The notes: generated from the letters alone by a model not told the origin. DNA of 26,111 bases from Eubacterium sp. CAG:180 (GCA_000432435.1 HF993123.1:9250-35360), one strand, 5' to 3'; counted from the stretch's first letter, positions 7,639-14,785 are shown. Made by a program: numbers and translations.

Positions 7639-9319
7639 CCTTCAACGACTCCTTAAGCTTAGTGAGGGCTATCTTTGTCTCGGCGGTAGTCTCGCCAAGC
7701 AGAGAAGCTATCTCCTGAACTATGCGCATTTGCTTTTCGACGACCTTATCCGTTATTTCTATCGTTTGACGGCTAAGCTCCGCCTTTTTCTCTTTTTCTG
7801 TCTCCTCGGCGGTAACGTCGCGCATAATGCACATAAGTATATGGTAGACATGGTCGTATACTATTGTTTCTTCAATGTATTTTTTATATTCGGCGAGGTA
7901 TACGCGTTTTTCGTGAATATCCCTGCCGTTTGAAAGAACATCTATAAAATCAAAAGGCTCCAAAATACGCACAACCGGCTCACCCACAACATCCGAAGCA
8001 TAACGAATGTTCATAATCTCCCTTGCCGCGGCATTTATCTGCTGAACCACCATATCCTCATTTAAAATGAGTATGCCGTTGGGAGTATTGTTGAGTATAT
8101 TGTCGGAAAATTTTTCTGCTTTATCCTTAAGGAAAGGAAGGCACATCTCGAGATTTGCCTTGCCCTCAAAAACCGCCTGAGCCTTTTCACGACAGGTATT
8201 ATAGCCGCACGAACCGCAGTTAAGCTCATCCTCCGGCTTTTGCTTACCCATTTTGCGAAGTATCTCCTCTATCGCTCTGCTGCCTGCCATATTGCGCGGT
8301 GAAGCAAGATAAATAAGTTTTTTTGAAAGCTCGTTTTCGCTCAAGGCGTCATATTTAAAATCATTGTCGCCCGCGTCTTCGGCAAAACGACGCACGGTTA
8401 TATAATCACGCACCGGAGCGCGGTGATTTTTCTCCATAGCCGGACCGCCTATACAGCTCCCCGGACACGCAGACATCTCTATAAAGCAATGGTGTATATT
8501 ACCTTTTTCAATATCCTTTACGGCATGGATGCAAGACGACATACCGTCAATCGACATATACGTGTAATCGTCGTTATCACAAAGCATTGTTTTGAGAATT
8601 CCGCCGGAGGTCGGGAAAAACCTCGTTTTCCCCTTTTCAACTCCGTCATCATCAGGCTCCTGCGCCAAAACAGTATCGGTTTCGGCAAGCCAATCGGAAA
8701 GCTCTTCAAATGTCAGCACACAGTCAACCGTGCCGGGATACTCCTCGGCCTCTGCCTTTTTTGATATGCACGGACCTATAAATACTGTTTTAGCCCCCGG
8801 ATGCTCTTTTTTAAGTTTCGTACAATGCGCCTGCATTGGGGATACCACTTTGGCAAGATAGGGTATTACATCGGGGAAATGCTTTTGTACCAAGAGATTT
8901 ACGGTATGGCAGCAGGTCGAAATAACAACATCCTGCTTTTCACCGTCAACTATTCTGTCGTACTCGTCCTTTACTATTGCGGCTCCGACCGCCGTTTCTT
9001 CAACACCGGCAAAGCCTAGCGACATAAGTGCTTTTTTCATCGCGGTAAACGACACATCGTAATTGGCAATAAACGACGGCGCAAGGCTAACATAGACCTC
9101 GCTGTCACCGGACAACAATTCCTTTGCCTTATAGACGTCGTCGCGTATGATTTTGGCATTTTGCGGACACGCAACAAAGCACATACCGCAGAGAATACAC
9201 TCGTCCTCAACGATCTGCGCCTGATTGGCCGAAAAACTGATAGATTTGACAGGACAATTCCTGATACATTTATAGCAGTTTTTACAGTTTGATTTTTTAA
9301 GCTTTATGTACCCCGCCAT
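7631..9319 (-). CDS. Sensory [FeFe] hydrogenase homologue with PAS domain (HydS-like)
   Basis: 562 residues. Order of domains: two ferredoxin-type [4Fe-4S] motifs (Cys 12/15/18/22 and 41/44/47/51); H-cluster domain with variant loops STCCHTVN (134-141), GPCISKKAEA (182-191) and MSACPGSCIGG (282-292); an extra cluster motif CGSCGYNTC (368-376) with Cys 393; a PAS domain (about 405-500); and a C-terminal coiled coil (about 503-560). It has no histidine kinase domain. Cluster-binding cysteines are kept, but loop 1 has His where catalytic hydrogenases have Pro. This architecture matches the group C putative H2-sensing hydrogenases. The start chosen is the ATG at 9317-9319, eight bases from AAAAAGG; the in-frame GTG at 9326-9328 is too close to that site. 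It overlaps the phosphatase gene by 8 nt. Confidence 0.9.
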   Translation of the reverse strand: MAGYIKLKKSNCKNCYKCIRNCPVKSISFSANQAQIVEDECILCGMCFVACPQNAKIIRDDVYKAKELLSGDSEVYVSLAPSFIANYDVSFTAMKKALMSLGFAGVEETAVGAAIVKDEYDRIVDGEKQDVVISTCCHTVNLLVQKHFPDVIPYLAKVVSPMQAHCTKLKKEHPGAKTVFIGPCISKKAEAEEYPGTVDCVLTFEELSDWLAETDTVLAQEPDDDGVEKGKTRFFPTSGGILKTMLCDNDDYTYMSIDGMSSCIHAVKDIEKGNIHHCFIEMSACPGSCIGGPAMEKNHRAPVRDYITVRRFAEDAGDNDFKYDALSENELSKKLIYLASPRNMAGSRAIEEILRKMGKQKPEDELNCGSCGYNTCREKAQAVFEGKANLEMCLPFLKDKAEKFSDNILNNTPNGILILNEDMVVQQINAAAREIMNIRYASDVVGEPVVRILEPFDFIDVLSNGRDIHEKRVYLAEYKKYIEETIVYDHVYHILMCIMRDVTAEETEKEKKAELSRQTIEITDKVVEKQMRIVQEIASLLGETTAETKIALTKLKESLKDE

Positions 9320-9352
9320 ATTATACACCTTTTTCCTTGCGACGCAAGATTT

Positions 9353-9595
9353 TTATGACAGTTTGTCAAGCACGTTGGTTTTAAAGAATTCCTCAACGGT
9401 ATCGGGAGAAACGGAGAACAGCTCCCCGTCTACGGTAACGCTGACGCCGTTTTGGCAGTTACCCATACAAAACTTTCCGCTGAGAGTGACTTTGTCTTTC
9501 AGGTCATTGTCGTTTATGAGGTTCTGAAGCTTTTCAACGACTTCACGCGAACCCTTAAGGTGGCAGGAGCTGCCGATGCAAACTACTACTTTCAT
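9353..9595 (-). CDS. Thioredoxin-like [2Fe-2S] ferredoxin
   Basis: 80 residues with the four-cysteine pattern of thioredoxin-fold [2Fe-2S] ferredoxins (NuoE/HydC C-terminal type): Cys 6 and Cys 11 in CIGSSC, then Cys 43 and Cys 47 in FCMGNC, followed by a short beta-strand and helix. It is a stand-alone copy of the domain and would be a small electron carrier or a redox input to the hydrogenase proteins encoded behind it. It is the first gene of the hydrogenase operon, 33 nt ahead of hydS. ATG start with AAAGGGAT about ten bases upstream. The fold call is firm; which partner it serves (HydS or the group-B-like hydrogenase) is inference. Confidence 0.88.
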   Translation of the reverse strand: MKVVVCIGSSCHLKGSREVVEKLQNLINDNDLKDKVTLSGKFCMGNCQNGVSVTVDGELFSVSPDTVEEFFKTNVLDKLS

Positions 9596-9705
9596 ATTAT
9601 TACAATCCCTTTCCCGTAAAACTTTGCATATGAATTTTACTTTAATTCATTTTACCAAAACTTAAATAAAAAGTATATAGGTTTTTTCGGAAAATTCTTA
9701 TTTCG
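9596..9705. other. Leader/promoter region of the hydrogenase operon
   Basis: AT-rich stretch between the inverted repeat at 9706-9746 and the ferredoxin gene. It must hold the operon promoter. TATACT and TAAAAT hexamers are present on the minus strand, but none has a convincing -35 partner at 16-18 bp. I see no Rex-type site (TTGTTAAnnnnTTAACAA) here. Confidence 0.35.
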
Positions 9706-9746
9706 CAAACAGGTACGGAAAGAAGTATTCAAACCGTACCTGTTTG
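9706..9746. repeat. Perfect 13-bp inverted repeat upstream of the hydrogenase operon
   Basis: Arms CAAACAGGTACGG (9706-9718) and CCGTACCTGTTTG (9734-9746) around a 15-nt spacer. The minus direction has no U tract after it; the plus direction has a broken T-rich run but no plus-strand gene to end. Possible operator, leader hairpin or transcript 3' end. Confidence 0.7.
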
Positions 9747-9777
9747 TAGTTATTGTTTTGTTTTAAGCACAACTTTA

Positions 9778-9867
9778 GCGAGATTCGATGAGAAATTTGC
9801 TTTGCGTGCCCCGACGCGTACTAAGGTACGCAAGAGAGTGAGCAAAGTGAATTTATCGCGAAAAATC
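9778..9867. repeat. 90-bp hairpin repeat, copy 1
   Basis: Matches copy 2 (9890-9979) at 88 of 90 positions; the two differences lie near 9836-9840. The outer halves are imperfect inverted repeats, for example TTTGCTTTGC against GCAAAGTGAA, around a central perfect GCGTAC-TAAG-GTACGC hairpin. It has no reading frame of note. It looks like a miniature palindromic dispersed element. Confidence 0.85.
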
Positions 9868-9879
9868 AAACCTTAAAGT

Positions 9880-9991
9880 ATTATTTTCGGCGAGATTCGA
9901 TGAGAAATTTGCTTTGCGTGCCCCGACGCGTACTAAGGTACGCAAGAGGGCGAGCAAAGTGAATTTATCGCGAAAAATCGCCGAAAATAAT
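9880..9991. repeat. 112-bp long hairpin enclosing 90-bp repeat copy 2 (9890-9979)
   Basis: Copy 2 is framed by a perfect 14-bp inverted repeat ATTATTTTCGGCGA (9880-9893) with TCGCCGAAAATAAT (9978-9991). Its right end abuts the stop codon of the kinase gene. With the internal complementarity it would fold into one long stem in RNA or single-stranded DNA. Copy 1 lacks the matching outer flank. Confidence 0.85.
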
Positions 9992-10740
9992 CATTCGTAA
10001 TCTACTACATCTGCCCATCTCAAGAGGAAATCCCTCTCTTCGGGGTTCCCCTTAACACTCTGCGAAGCCGCTACGATAGGAAGCCATTTCTGAACATACT
10101 GCTTTGCGGTATCGGTCTTTTTGCAGAACAAATCGAGATACTTATCGGCAAGCTTCTGATCGCCTCTGAGGCAGAAAAGAAGATACGTTCTTGCGGCATC
10201 GGCCGCTCCGTTACCCTGTGTTACGTGCGCCCAGTCGATTACGTAATTCACGCCGTCATTGCCGATAATAATGTTACTCGGTCTGAAATCACCGTGGCAA
10301 ACCTTGTTATGGGTATGCATACCGGCAAGACGTGTGTGAAGGTCATAACGTGTTGTTGCGTCAAGGTCGGTCTGAGATATTTTACCCTGCATTTTATCCT
10401 TGAGCTTGTTGAGCATAGGGCAGGTCTTAGCCAAAATGCTCATTTGAATATCAACAAAGAGGTCAAGATATTCCTCTGTCTTAGCAGGATTTTCGTCCAT
10501 AAGCTGCTGAAGAGTTTTGCCTTCGATATAATCTGAAACAATTGCCCATTTGCCGTCAAGCTTGCAAACCTCTATGAGCTTCGGCATAGGAATGCCGGTT
10601 TCTTCAACACGCGCCTGATTCAAGGCCTCGTTTAAAATATCGGATTTTTTGTATTCGTCACCGAAAACCTTAATGGCTTTGTCACCGTCTCTGTAAACTG
10701 TTTTTGCCGTTCTGACTGCAATAACTTTTTTGAGTTCCAT
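9991..10740 (-). CDS. APH/choline-kinase-fold phosphotransferase
   Basis: 249 residues with the aminoglycoside phosphotransferase/choline kinase fold. Seen: ATP-binding Lys in AIKVF (Lys 24), the catalytic loop CHGDFRPSN (148-156; Asp 151, Asn 156) and the metal-binding IDW (168-170), followed by the helical subdomain. It is short for a true resistance enzyme, and the context argues for a housekeeping small-molecule kinase. Its ribosome binding site (GGGAGG) overlaps the adhE stop codon and the gap is 14 nt, so it is the third gene of rex-adhE-kinase. The substrate is unknown; choline, ethanolamine or a sugar-type alcohol would suit the family, but nothing in the sequence decides this. It ends where the 9880-9991 hairpin begins. 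Confidence 0.82.
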   Translation of the reverse strand: MELKKVIAVRTAKTVYRDGDKAIKVFGDEYKKSDILNEALNQARVEETGIPMPKLIEVCKLDGKWAIVSDYIEGKTLQQLMDENPAKTEEYLDLFVDIQMSILAKTCPMLNKLKDKMQGKISQTDLDATTRYDLHTRLAGMHTHNKVCHGDFRPSNIIIGNDGVNYVIDWAHVTQGNGAADAARTYLLFCLRGDQKLADKYLDLFCKKTDTAKQYVQKWLPIVAASQSVKGNPEERDFLLRWADVVDYE

Positions 10741-10754
10741 AAAATAATCCTCCC

Positions 10755-13364
10755 TTATTTACCGTAATATGCTTTAAGGTACATCTCTTTGATTTCGCTC
10801 ATAAGCGGATATCTGGGGTTAGCACCTGTGCACTGATCGTTAAATGCCTGTTCAACCATTTGGTCAAGTGTGTCAAGGAAGTATTTTTCATCAACGCCGT
10901 ATTCCTTGATGCTCTTCTTAATTCCTATGCGGTCCTTGAGTTCGTCTATTTTCTTAATAAGATTGTCAAGTTTCTCTTCGTTATTCTTGCCCTTTACACC
11001 GAGAGCGTCGGCAACCTCACAATATCTTTCAAGTGTGTGCGGATGATCATACTGCGGGAAGGTACCCATCTTCGTAGGAACCTCGGCGGCATTGAAGCGA
11101 AGAACATAATCTATTAAAAGAGCGTTGGCTATACCGTGAGGAAGATGGTGGAATGCACCGAGCTTATGTGCCATGGAGTGGCATACGCCGAGGAAGGCAT
11201 TGGCAAAAGCCATACCTGCCATAGTAGCGGCATTGCCCATCTTTTCACGTGCTACAGGGTCATTGGGGCCGTTATCATATGCTCTCGGAAGATATTCAAA
11301 TATCATCTGAAGAGCGCGAATTGCAATACCGTCGGTGTAATCGGTAGCCATTACCGAAGCATAAGCTTCAAGGCAGTGTGTAACGGCGTCGATACCTGAA
11401 GCCGAAGTCAGACCTTTCGGAGCATTCATCATCATATCGGCATCGACTATTGCCATATTGGGCATAAGCTCATAGTCTGCAAGCGGCCATTTAACGCCGG
11501 TGTCGGCATCTGTGATTATCGCAAAAGGAGTAACCTCCGAGCCTGTACCTGCCGAGGTGGGTACAGCTATGAAATATGCTTTCTCACCCATCTTCGGGAA
11601 TGTATAAACTCTCTTGCGGATATCCATAAAGTCCATAGCCATATCAGAGAAGTCAACATCCGGATGCTCATACATTACCCACATAATTTTTGCTGCATCC
11701 ATTGCGGAACCGCCGCCGATTGCGATAATTGTATCGGGCTCAAAATGACGCATCATATCTGTACCCTTGCGAGCGCACTGGAGAGTCGGGTCGGGAGCAA
11801 CCTCCGAGAAGCAAGTGTGCTGAATACCAAGCTCGTCAAGCTTATCCTCAACAGGCTTTGTATAACCGTTATTATAAAGGAACGAGTCAGTTACTATAAA
11901 CGCCTTTTTCTTACCCATAACGTCACGAAGCTCATTGAGAGCAACGGGAAGGCAGCCTTTTTTGAAATATACTTTCTGCGGAGCGCGGAACCAAAGCATA
12001 TTTTCCCTTCTTTCTGCAACAGTTTTGATATTGATGAGATGCTTTACGCCGACATTCTCGGAAACCGAGTTGCCGCCCCAAGAACCGCAGCCGAGTGTAA
12101 GCGACGGAGCAAGCTTGAAGTTGTAAAGGTCACCGATACCGCCCTGTGAAGAAGGTGTATTAACAAGTATACGACAGGTTTTCATCCTCTCGGAGAATTC
12201 GGCAAGCTTATCCTTTTCGGTAACAGCATTAAGATATACGGATGAGGTGTGACCGTAGCCGCCGTCGGCTATAAGATGCTCAGCCTTTGAAAGTGCGTCC
12301 TCAAAGTCCTTAGCCTTATACATGGCAAGCACGGGAGAGAGCTTTTCGTGAGCAAATTCCTCGGAAATGTCAACACTCTCGACCTCACCTATCAAAACCT
12401 TTGTTGTTTCGGGAATTGTAACGCCTGCGAGTGCAGCTATCTTATATGCCGGCTGACCGACTATCTTTGCGTTAAGCGCGCCGTTTATGATAATTGTCTT
12501 TCTTACCTTATCAAGCTCATCCTTTTTAAGGAAATAGCAACCGCGATATAAAAATTCGTCCTTAACCTTTTTATATATTTTTTCGTGTACGATGCACGAC
12601 TGCTCGGAAGCACAAATCATACCGTTGTCAAAGGTTTTCGAATGGATTATGGAGTTTACAGCCAAAACTATGTCGGCGGTATCATCAATAATTGCGGGGG
12701 TATTGCCCGGACCGACGCCGAGAGCCGGTTTGCCCGACGAATATGCGGCTTTAACCATTCCGGGGCCGCCCGTAGCAAGTATTATATCGGCCTCCTGCAT
12801 AAGAAGATTTGTCATATCAAGCGACGGAACATCTATCCAGCCTATTATGCCCTCCGGAGCACCGGCTTTAACTGCCGCTTCAAGAACGATTTTTGCAGCC
12901 TCTATTGTGGACTTTTTCGCTCTCGGGTGTGGGCTTATAATAATGCCGTTTCTGGTTTTAAGACAAATCAAGGTCTTGAAAATTGCGGTAGATGTAGGGT
13001 TGGTGGTGGGGATAACCGCCGCAACAACGCCTATCGGCTCTGCAACCTTTTTCATACCAAACGCGCTGTCTTCCTCTATTACACCGCATGTCTTTGTATT
13101 TTTATATGCATTGTAGATATATTCTGCGGCATAGTGGTTTTTGATTATCTTATCTTCGACTACGCCCATTCCCGTCTCTTCAACAGCCATTTTGGCAAGC
13201 GGGATTCTCGCTTTGTTTGCTGCGATAGCCGCCGCTTTAAAAATCTTATCGACCTGCTCCTGAGAATAAGTCGCAAAAATCTTTTCTGCCTCTCTGACTC
13301 TTGCGAGAAGGGCTTCGAGTTTTTCTACCGAATCGACAATCTCATGCTTGTTTTGAGTTTCCAT
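10755..13364 (-). CDS. adhE: Bifunctional acetaldehyde-CoA/alcohol dehydrogenase
   Basis: 869 residues, normal length for AdhE, which reduces acetyl-CoA to acetaldehyde and then ethanol using two NADH and assembles into cytosolic spirosomes. The N-terminal aldehyde dehydrogenase domain (1-about 440) has the catalytic Cys 251 in DNGMICASEQSC and the NAD-binding GVGPGNTPA. The C-terminal iron alcohol dehydrogenase domain has GGGSAMDAAK, the ligand Asp in MAIVDADM, and ligand histidines in DAVTHCLEAY and CHSMAHKLGAFHHLPHG. ATG start with AAGGAGAT upstream. It lies 34 nt after rex with no terminator or visible promoter between, so it is expressed from the Rex-controlled promoter. It regenerates NAD+ when NADH is high, consistent with Rex control. 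Confidence 0.97.
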   Translation of the reverse strand: METQNKHEIVDSVEKLEALLARVREAEKIFATYSQEQVDKIFKAAAIAANKARIPLAKMAVEETGMGVVEDKIIKNHYAAEYIYNAYKNTKTCGVIEEDSAFGMKKVAEPIGVVAAVIPTTNPTSTAIFKTLICLKTRNGIIISPHPRAKKSTIEAAKIVLEAAVKAGAPEGIIGWIDVPSLDMTNLLMQEADIILATGGPGMVKAAYSSGKPALGVGPGNTPAIIDDTADIVLAVNSIIHSKTFDNGMICASEQSCIVHEKIYKKVKDEFLYRGCYFLKKDELDKVRKTIIINGALNAKIVGQPAYKIAALAGVTIPETTKVLIGEVESVDISEEFAHEKLSPVLAMYKAKDFEDALSKAEHLIADGGYGHTSSVYLNAVTEKDKLAEFSERMKTCRILVNTPSSQGGIGDLYNFKLAPSLTLGCGSWGGNSVSENVGVKHLINIKTVAERRENMLWFRAPQKVYFKKGCLPVALNELRDVMGKKKAFIVTDSFLYNNGYTKPVEDKLDELGIQHTCFSEVAPDPTLQCARKGTDMMRHFEPDTIIAIGGGSAMDAAKIMWVMYEHPDVDFSDMAMDFMDIRKRVYTFPKMGEKAYFIAVPTSAGTGSEVTPFAIITDADTGVKWPLADYELMPNMAIVDADMMMNAPKGLTSASGIDAVTHCLEAYASVMATDYTDGIAIRALQMIFEYLPRAYDNGPNDPVAREKMGNAATMAGMAFANAFLGVCHSMAHKLGAFHHLPHGIANALLIDYVLRFNAAEVPTKMGTFPQYDHPHTLERYCEVADALGVKGKNNEEKLDNLIKKIDELKDRIGIKKSIKEYGVDEKYFLDTLDQMVEQAFNDQCTGANPRYPLMSEIKEMYLKAYYGK

Positions 13365-13398
13365 AGGTATATAATCTCCTTTTCAGATATTACAAAAT

Positions 13399-14049
13399 TT
13401 ACAAAAGTTCTTTTCTGATATGAGAGGAAAGAACCGCCAAAGCCGAAGCAATATTCATATTCTGTATAAGTATGCCCGGACCTGCCGTAAGATGAACCGG
13501 AGTGAAATTAAGAATTGCAAGTATTCCGCTTTTGACAAGCTCGTCGCAAACATCCTGAGCACTGTCCGCCGGCACAGCTATAACCGCCATATGCACCTTG
13601 AGTCTTTCGCAAAGCTCGCCGAGCTTTCGCATGGGAAAGACGGGCTTTTCCTTTTTGAACGGCTCTTCGTCATAGTTTACCGCGTCAAATCCCGCAACTA
13701 TACGAAACCCGCATTCGGAAAATCCGTCGTAATGTAAAAGCGAGCTGCCGAGACTTCCGACTCCTACTACAACGGCATCGGTTGTGTTGTCGTAGCCGAG
13801 GAATTTTTCCAAATCCTTTATAAGCTTCGCGGTCTCATAACCGATTTTAGGCTTCCCCGCACAGGAGCTTACCTTTGCAATGTCCTTTCTTACTTGAACC
13901 TCATTAAGGTCAAGGTCTGCCGCCACCTTCGGCGCGGATATATACAATACCCCGTCAGCCTCCGCCTTTTTGAGATATGACAAATAAAAAGGTAATCTAT
14001 AAAGTGCCTGCCTTGATATTTCACGGACAGGCAAAGCCTGCTCTCGCAT
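13399..14049 (-). CDS. rex: Redox-sensing transcriptional repressor Rex
   Basis: 216 residues. Rex is a dimeric repressor that leaves DNA when NADH binds. The N-terminal winged helix (about 10-80) contains SRQALYRLPFYLSYL and the recognition region LNEVQVRKDIA. The Rossmann domain starts with VVGVGSLGSSLLHY (94-107), followed by FDAVN at the end of the second strand and a C-terminal domain-swapped helix. ATG start preceded by GAGG. It leads an operon with adhE, the classic Rex target. The promoter just upstream carries Rex-like operators, so it is probably autoregulated. Confidence 0.95.
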   Translation of the reverse strand: MREQALPVREISRQALYRLPFYLSYLKKAEADGVLYISAPKVAADLDLNEVQVRKDIAKVSSCAGKPKIGYETAKLIKDLEKFLGYDNTTDAVVVGVGSLGSSLLHYDGFSECGFRIVAGFDAVNYDEEPFKKEKPVFPMRKLGELCERLKVHMAVIAVPADSAQDVCDELVKSGILAILNFTPVHLTAGPGILIQNMNIASALAVLSSHIRKELL

Positions 14050-14064
14050 ATCTTTGACCTCACT

Positions 14065-14084
14065 ATCAGTAATTACTTACTGAT
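14065..14084. promoter_or_regulatory. Palindrome at the predicted rex transcription start
   Basis: ATCAGTAATTACTTACTGAT: perfect 8-bp arms around TTAC. It covers the predicted +1 (about 14081) just downstream of the -10 box, an operator position. It does not match the Rex box, so a second regulator is possible. Confidence 0.45.
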
Positions 14085-14087
14085 AAA

Positions 14088-14116
14088 ATCATAGCTTATT
14101 GTTAAATGTTTGTCAA
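14088..14116 (-). promoter_or_regulatory. Sigma-A promoter of rex-adhE-kinase
   Basis: Minus strand TTGACA (14111-14116), 17-bp spacer, TATGAT (14088-14093). The start falls near 14081, giving a leader of about 30 nt. The -35 box is part of the Rex-like site at 14099-14116. Confidence 0.85.
14099..14116. promoter_or_regulatory. Rex operator 1
   Basis: TTGTTAAATGTTTGTCAA against the Rex consensus TTGTTAAnnnnTTAACAA: the left half is exact, the right half 5 of 7. It overlaps the -35 box of the rex promoter, so binding would block RNA polymerase. Confidence 0.7.
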
Positions 14117-14123
14117 TGGTAAA

Positions 14124-14141
14124 TTGTTATTATTTTAACAT
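14124..14141. promoter_or_regulatory. Rex operator 2
   Basis: TTGTTATTATTTTAACAT: 6 of 7 matches in each half of TTGTTAAnnnnTTAACAA. It lies 7 bp from operator 1, just upstream of the -35 box; centre-to-centre spacing is 25 bp. Confidence 0.65.
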
Positions 14142-14332
14142 TTATAGCCATAAACAAATTAAGCGGTTCGGCGCGGCGGTTTTTGTACGATTTTACAATC
14201 GTTTTTTCGGCCGATGCTTTGTGCCGGGCTTTCACTTGCTTAAAATATCAGAATCCGAGATAAAATGCCACTACTGTGCTGCAAGATGAATATACTCAAC
14301 CCAAATTCCATGGTTTTTATTTAGATTGCACA
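14142..14332. other. Gene-free stretch between rex and the small membrane protein
   Basis: No credible reading frame is seen. The only structure noted is a perfect 6-bp hairpin ACGATT-TTAC-AATCGT at 14187-14202 followed by a T run on the plus strand, resembling a weak terminator although no plus-strand gene precedes it. Confidence 0.4.
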
Positions 14333-14361
14333 TTTACAACAAAAAGCAAAAATGTTAAAAT
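14333..14361 (+). promoter_or_regulatory. Sigma-A promoter for the small membrane protein and malic enzyme
   Basis: TTTACA (14333-14338), 17-bp spacer, TAAAAT (14356-14361). The start would be near 14368, about 34 nt before the ATG at 14402. Confidence 0.6.
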
Positions 14362-14401
14362 ATATTTTTAATGCGTATACAAAAGTAGAGGTTGATGGGT
14401 A

Positions 14402-14707
14402 ATGAAGGTAATTTCAATAGCAATAGGTTTGCTCTTTTTGGGACTTGGAATTCCGATGGTGAGCGGCAAAGCGGAGAATTTTGTCGTCGGAAGCGCCTCG
14501 CCCGACAATGAGCTGAGGAATAATTTCGATACAAAAAAGCTGTGCAGAATATTCGGCATATATTTGATTTTTGTTGCAATATTTACGGCACTTTTAGGAT
14601 TCTTCTTTAACAGGGAATTCTTTACCGCCTATTTCATCTGCGTTCTTGCCGGTGCTTTTATATGCATCGCCGCCGTTGTATTAACTTGCCGTAAAAAGTC
14701 CGAATAA
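14402..14707 (+). CDS. Small membrane protein, DUF3784-like
   Basis: 101 residues. It has three hydrophobic segments (about 3-20, 50-68 and 73-93) and a short charged loop containing FDTKKLCRIFG, which recalls DUF3784-type small membrane proteins of Firmicutes, then a basic tail CRKKSE. Function is unknown. ATG start with GAGG upstream and a good promoter at 14333-14361. It precedes malic enzyme by 78 nt with no strong terminator between, so the two may be cotranscribed, though nothing links their functions. The domain name is from memory of the family and is tentative; that it is a real gene is well supported by promoter, ribosome binding site and composition. Confidence 0.7.
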   Translation: MKVISIAIGLLFLGLGIPMVSGKAENFVVGSASPDNELRNNFDTKKLCRIFGIYLIFVAIFTALLGFFFNREFFTAYFICVLAGAFICIAAVVLTCRKKSE

Positions 14708-14785
14708 TTCTGCCGCGAATGTCTTATCAGGCTACATAAAGACATCCGCCTTAATTAAAGCTGTAGCCGGAAAGGCCTGAAAAAA

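Noticed and set aside
5020..9595. Electron-bifurcating HydABC hydrogenase
   Set aside because: No NADH/FMN-binding HydB subunit or full-length HydC is present; the 80-residue ferredoxin only resembles the HydC C-terminal domain.
9596..9777. Rex operator upstream of the hydrogenase operon
   Set aside because: Only partial strings such as TTGTTTTAAGCACAA are present, with wrong half-site spacing; no match to TTGTTAAnnnnTTAACAA good enough to claim.
9778..9979. Possible CRISPR array
   Set aside because: Only two units of 90 bp with a 22-bp gap; unit too long, internally palindromic, no cas genes.
9991..10740. Aminoglycoside resistance gene
   Set aside because: It has the APH fold, but its place in a rex-adhE operon and the absence of mobile-element context argue for a metabolic kinase.
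12585..13418. Plus-strand reading frame of 277 codons opposite adhE
   Set aside because: Antisense to highly conserved AdhE sequence; cysteine- and arginine-rich composition typical of a shadow frame, with no promoter or ribosome binding site.
14708..14785. Riboswitch in the malic enzyme leader
   Set aside because: Short (78 bp); the 7-bp GGCTACA/TGTAGCC repeat is real but no known riboswitch core is recognisable.
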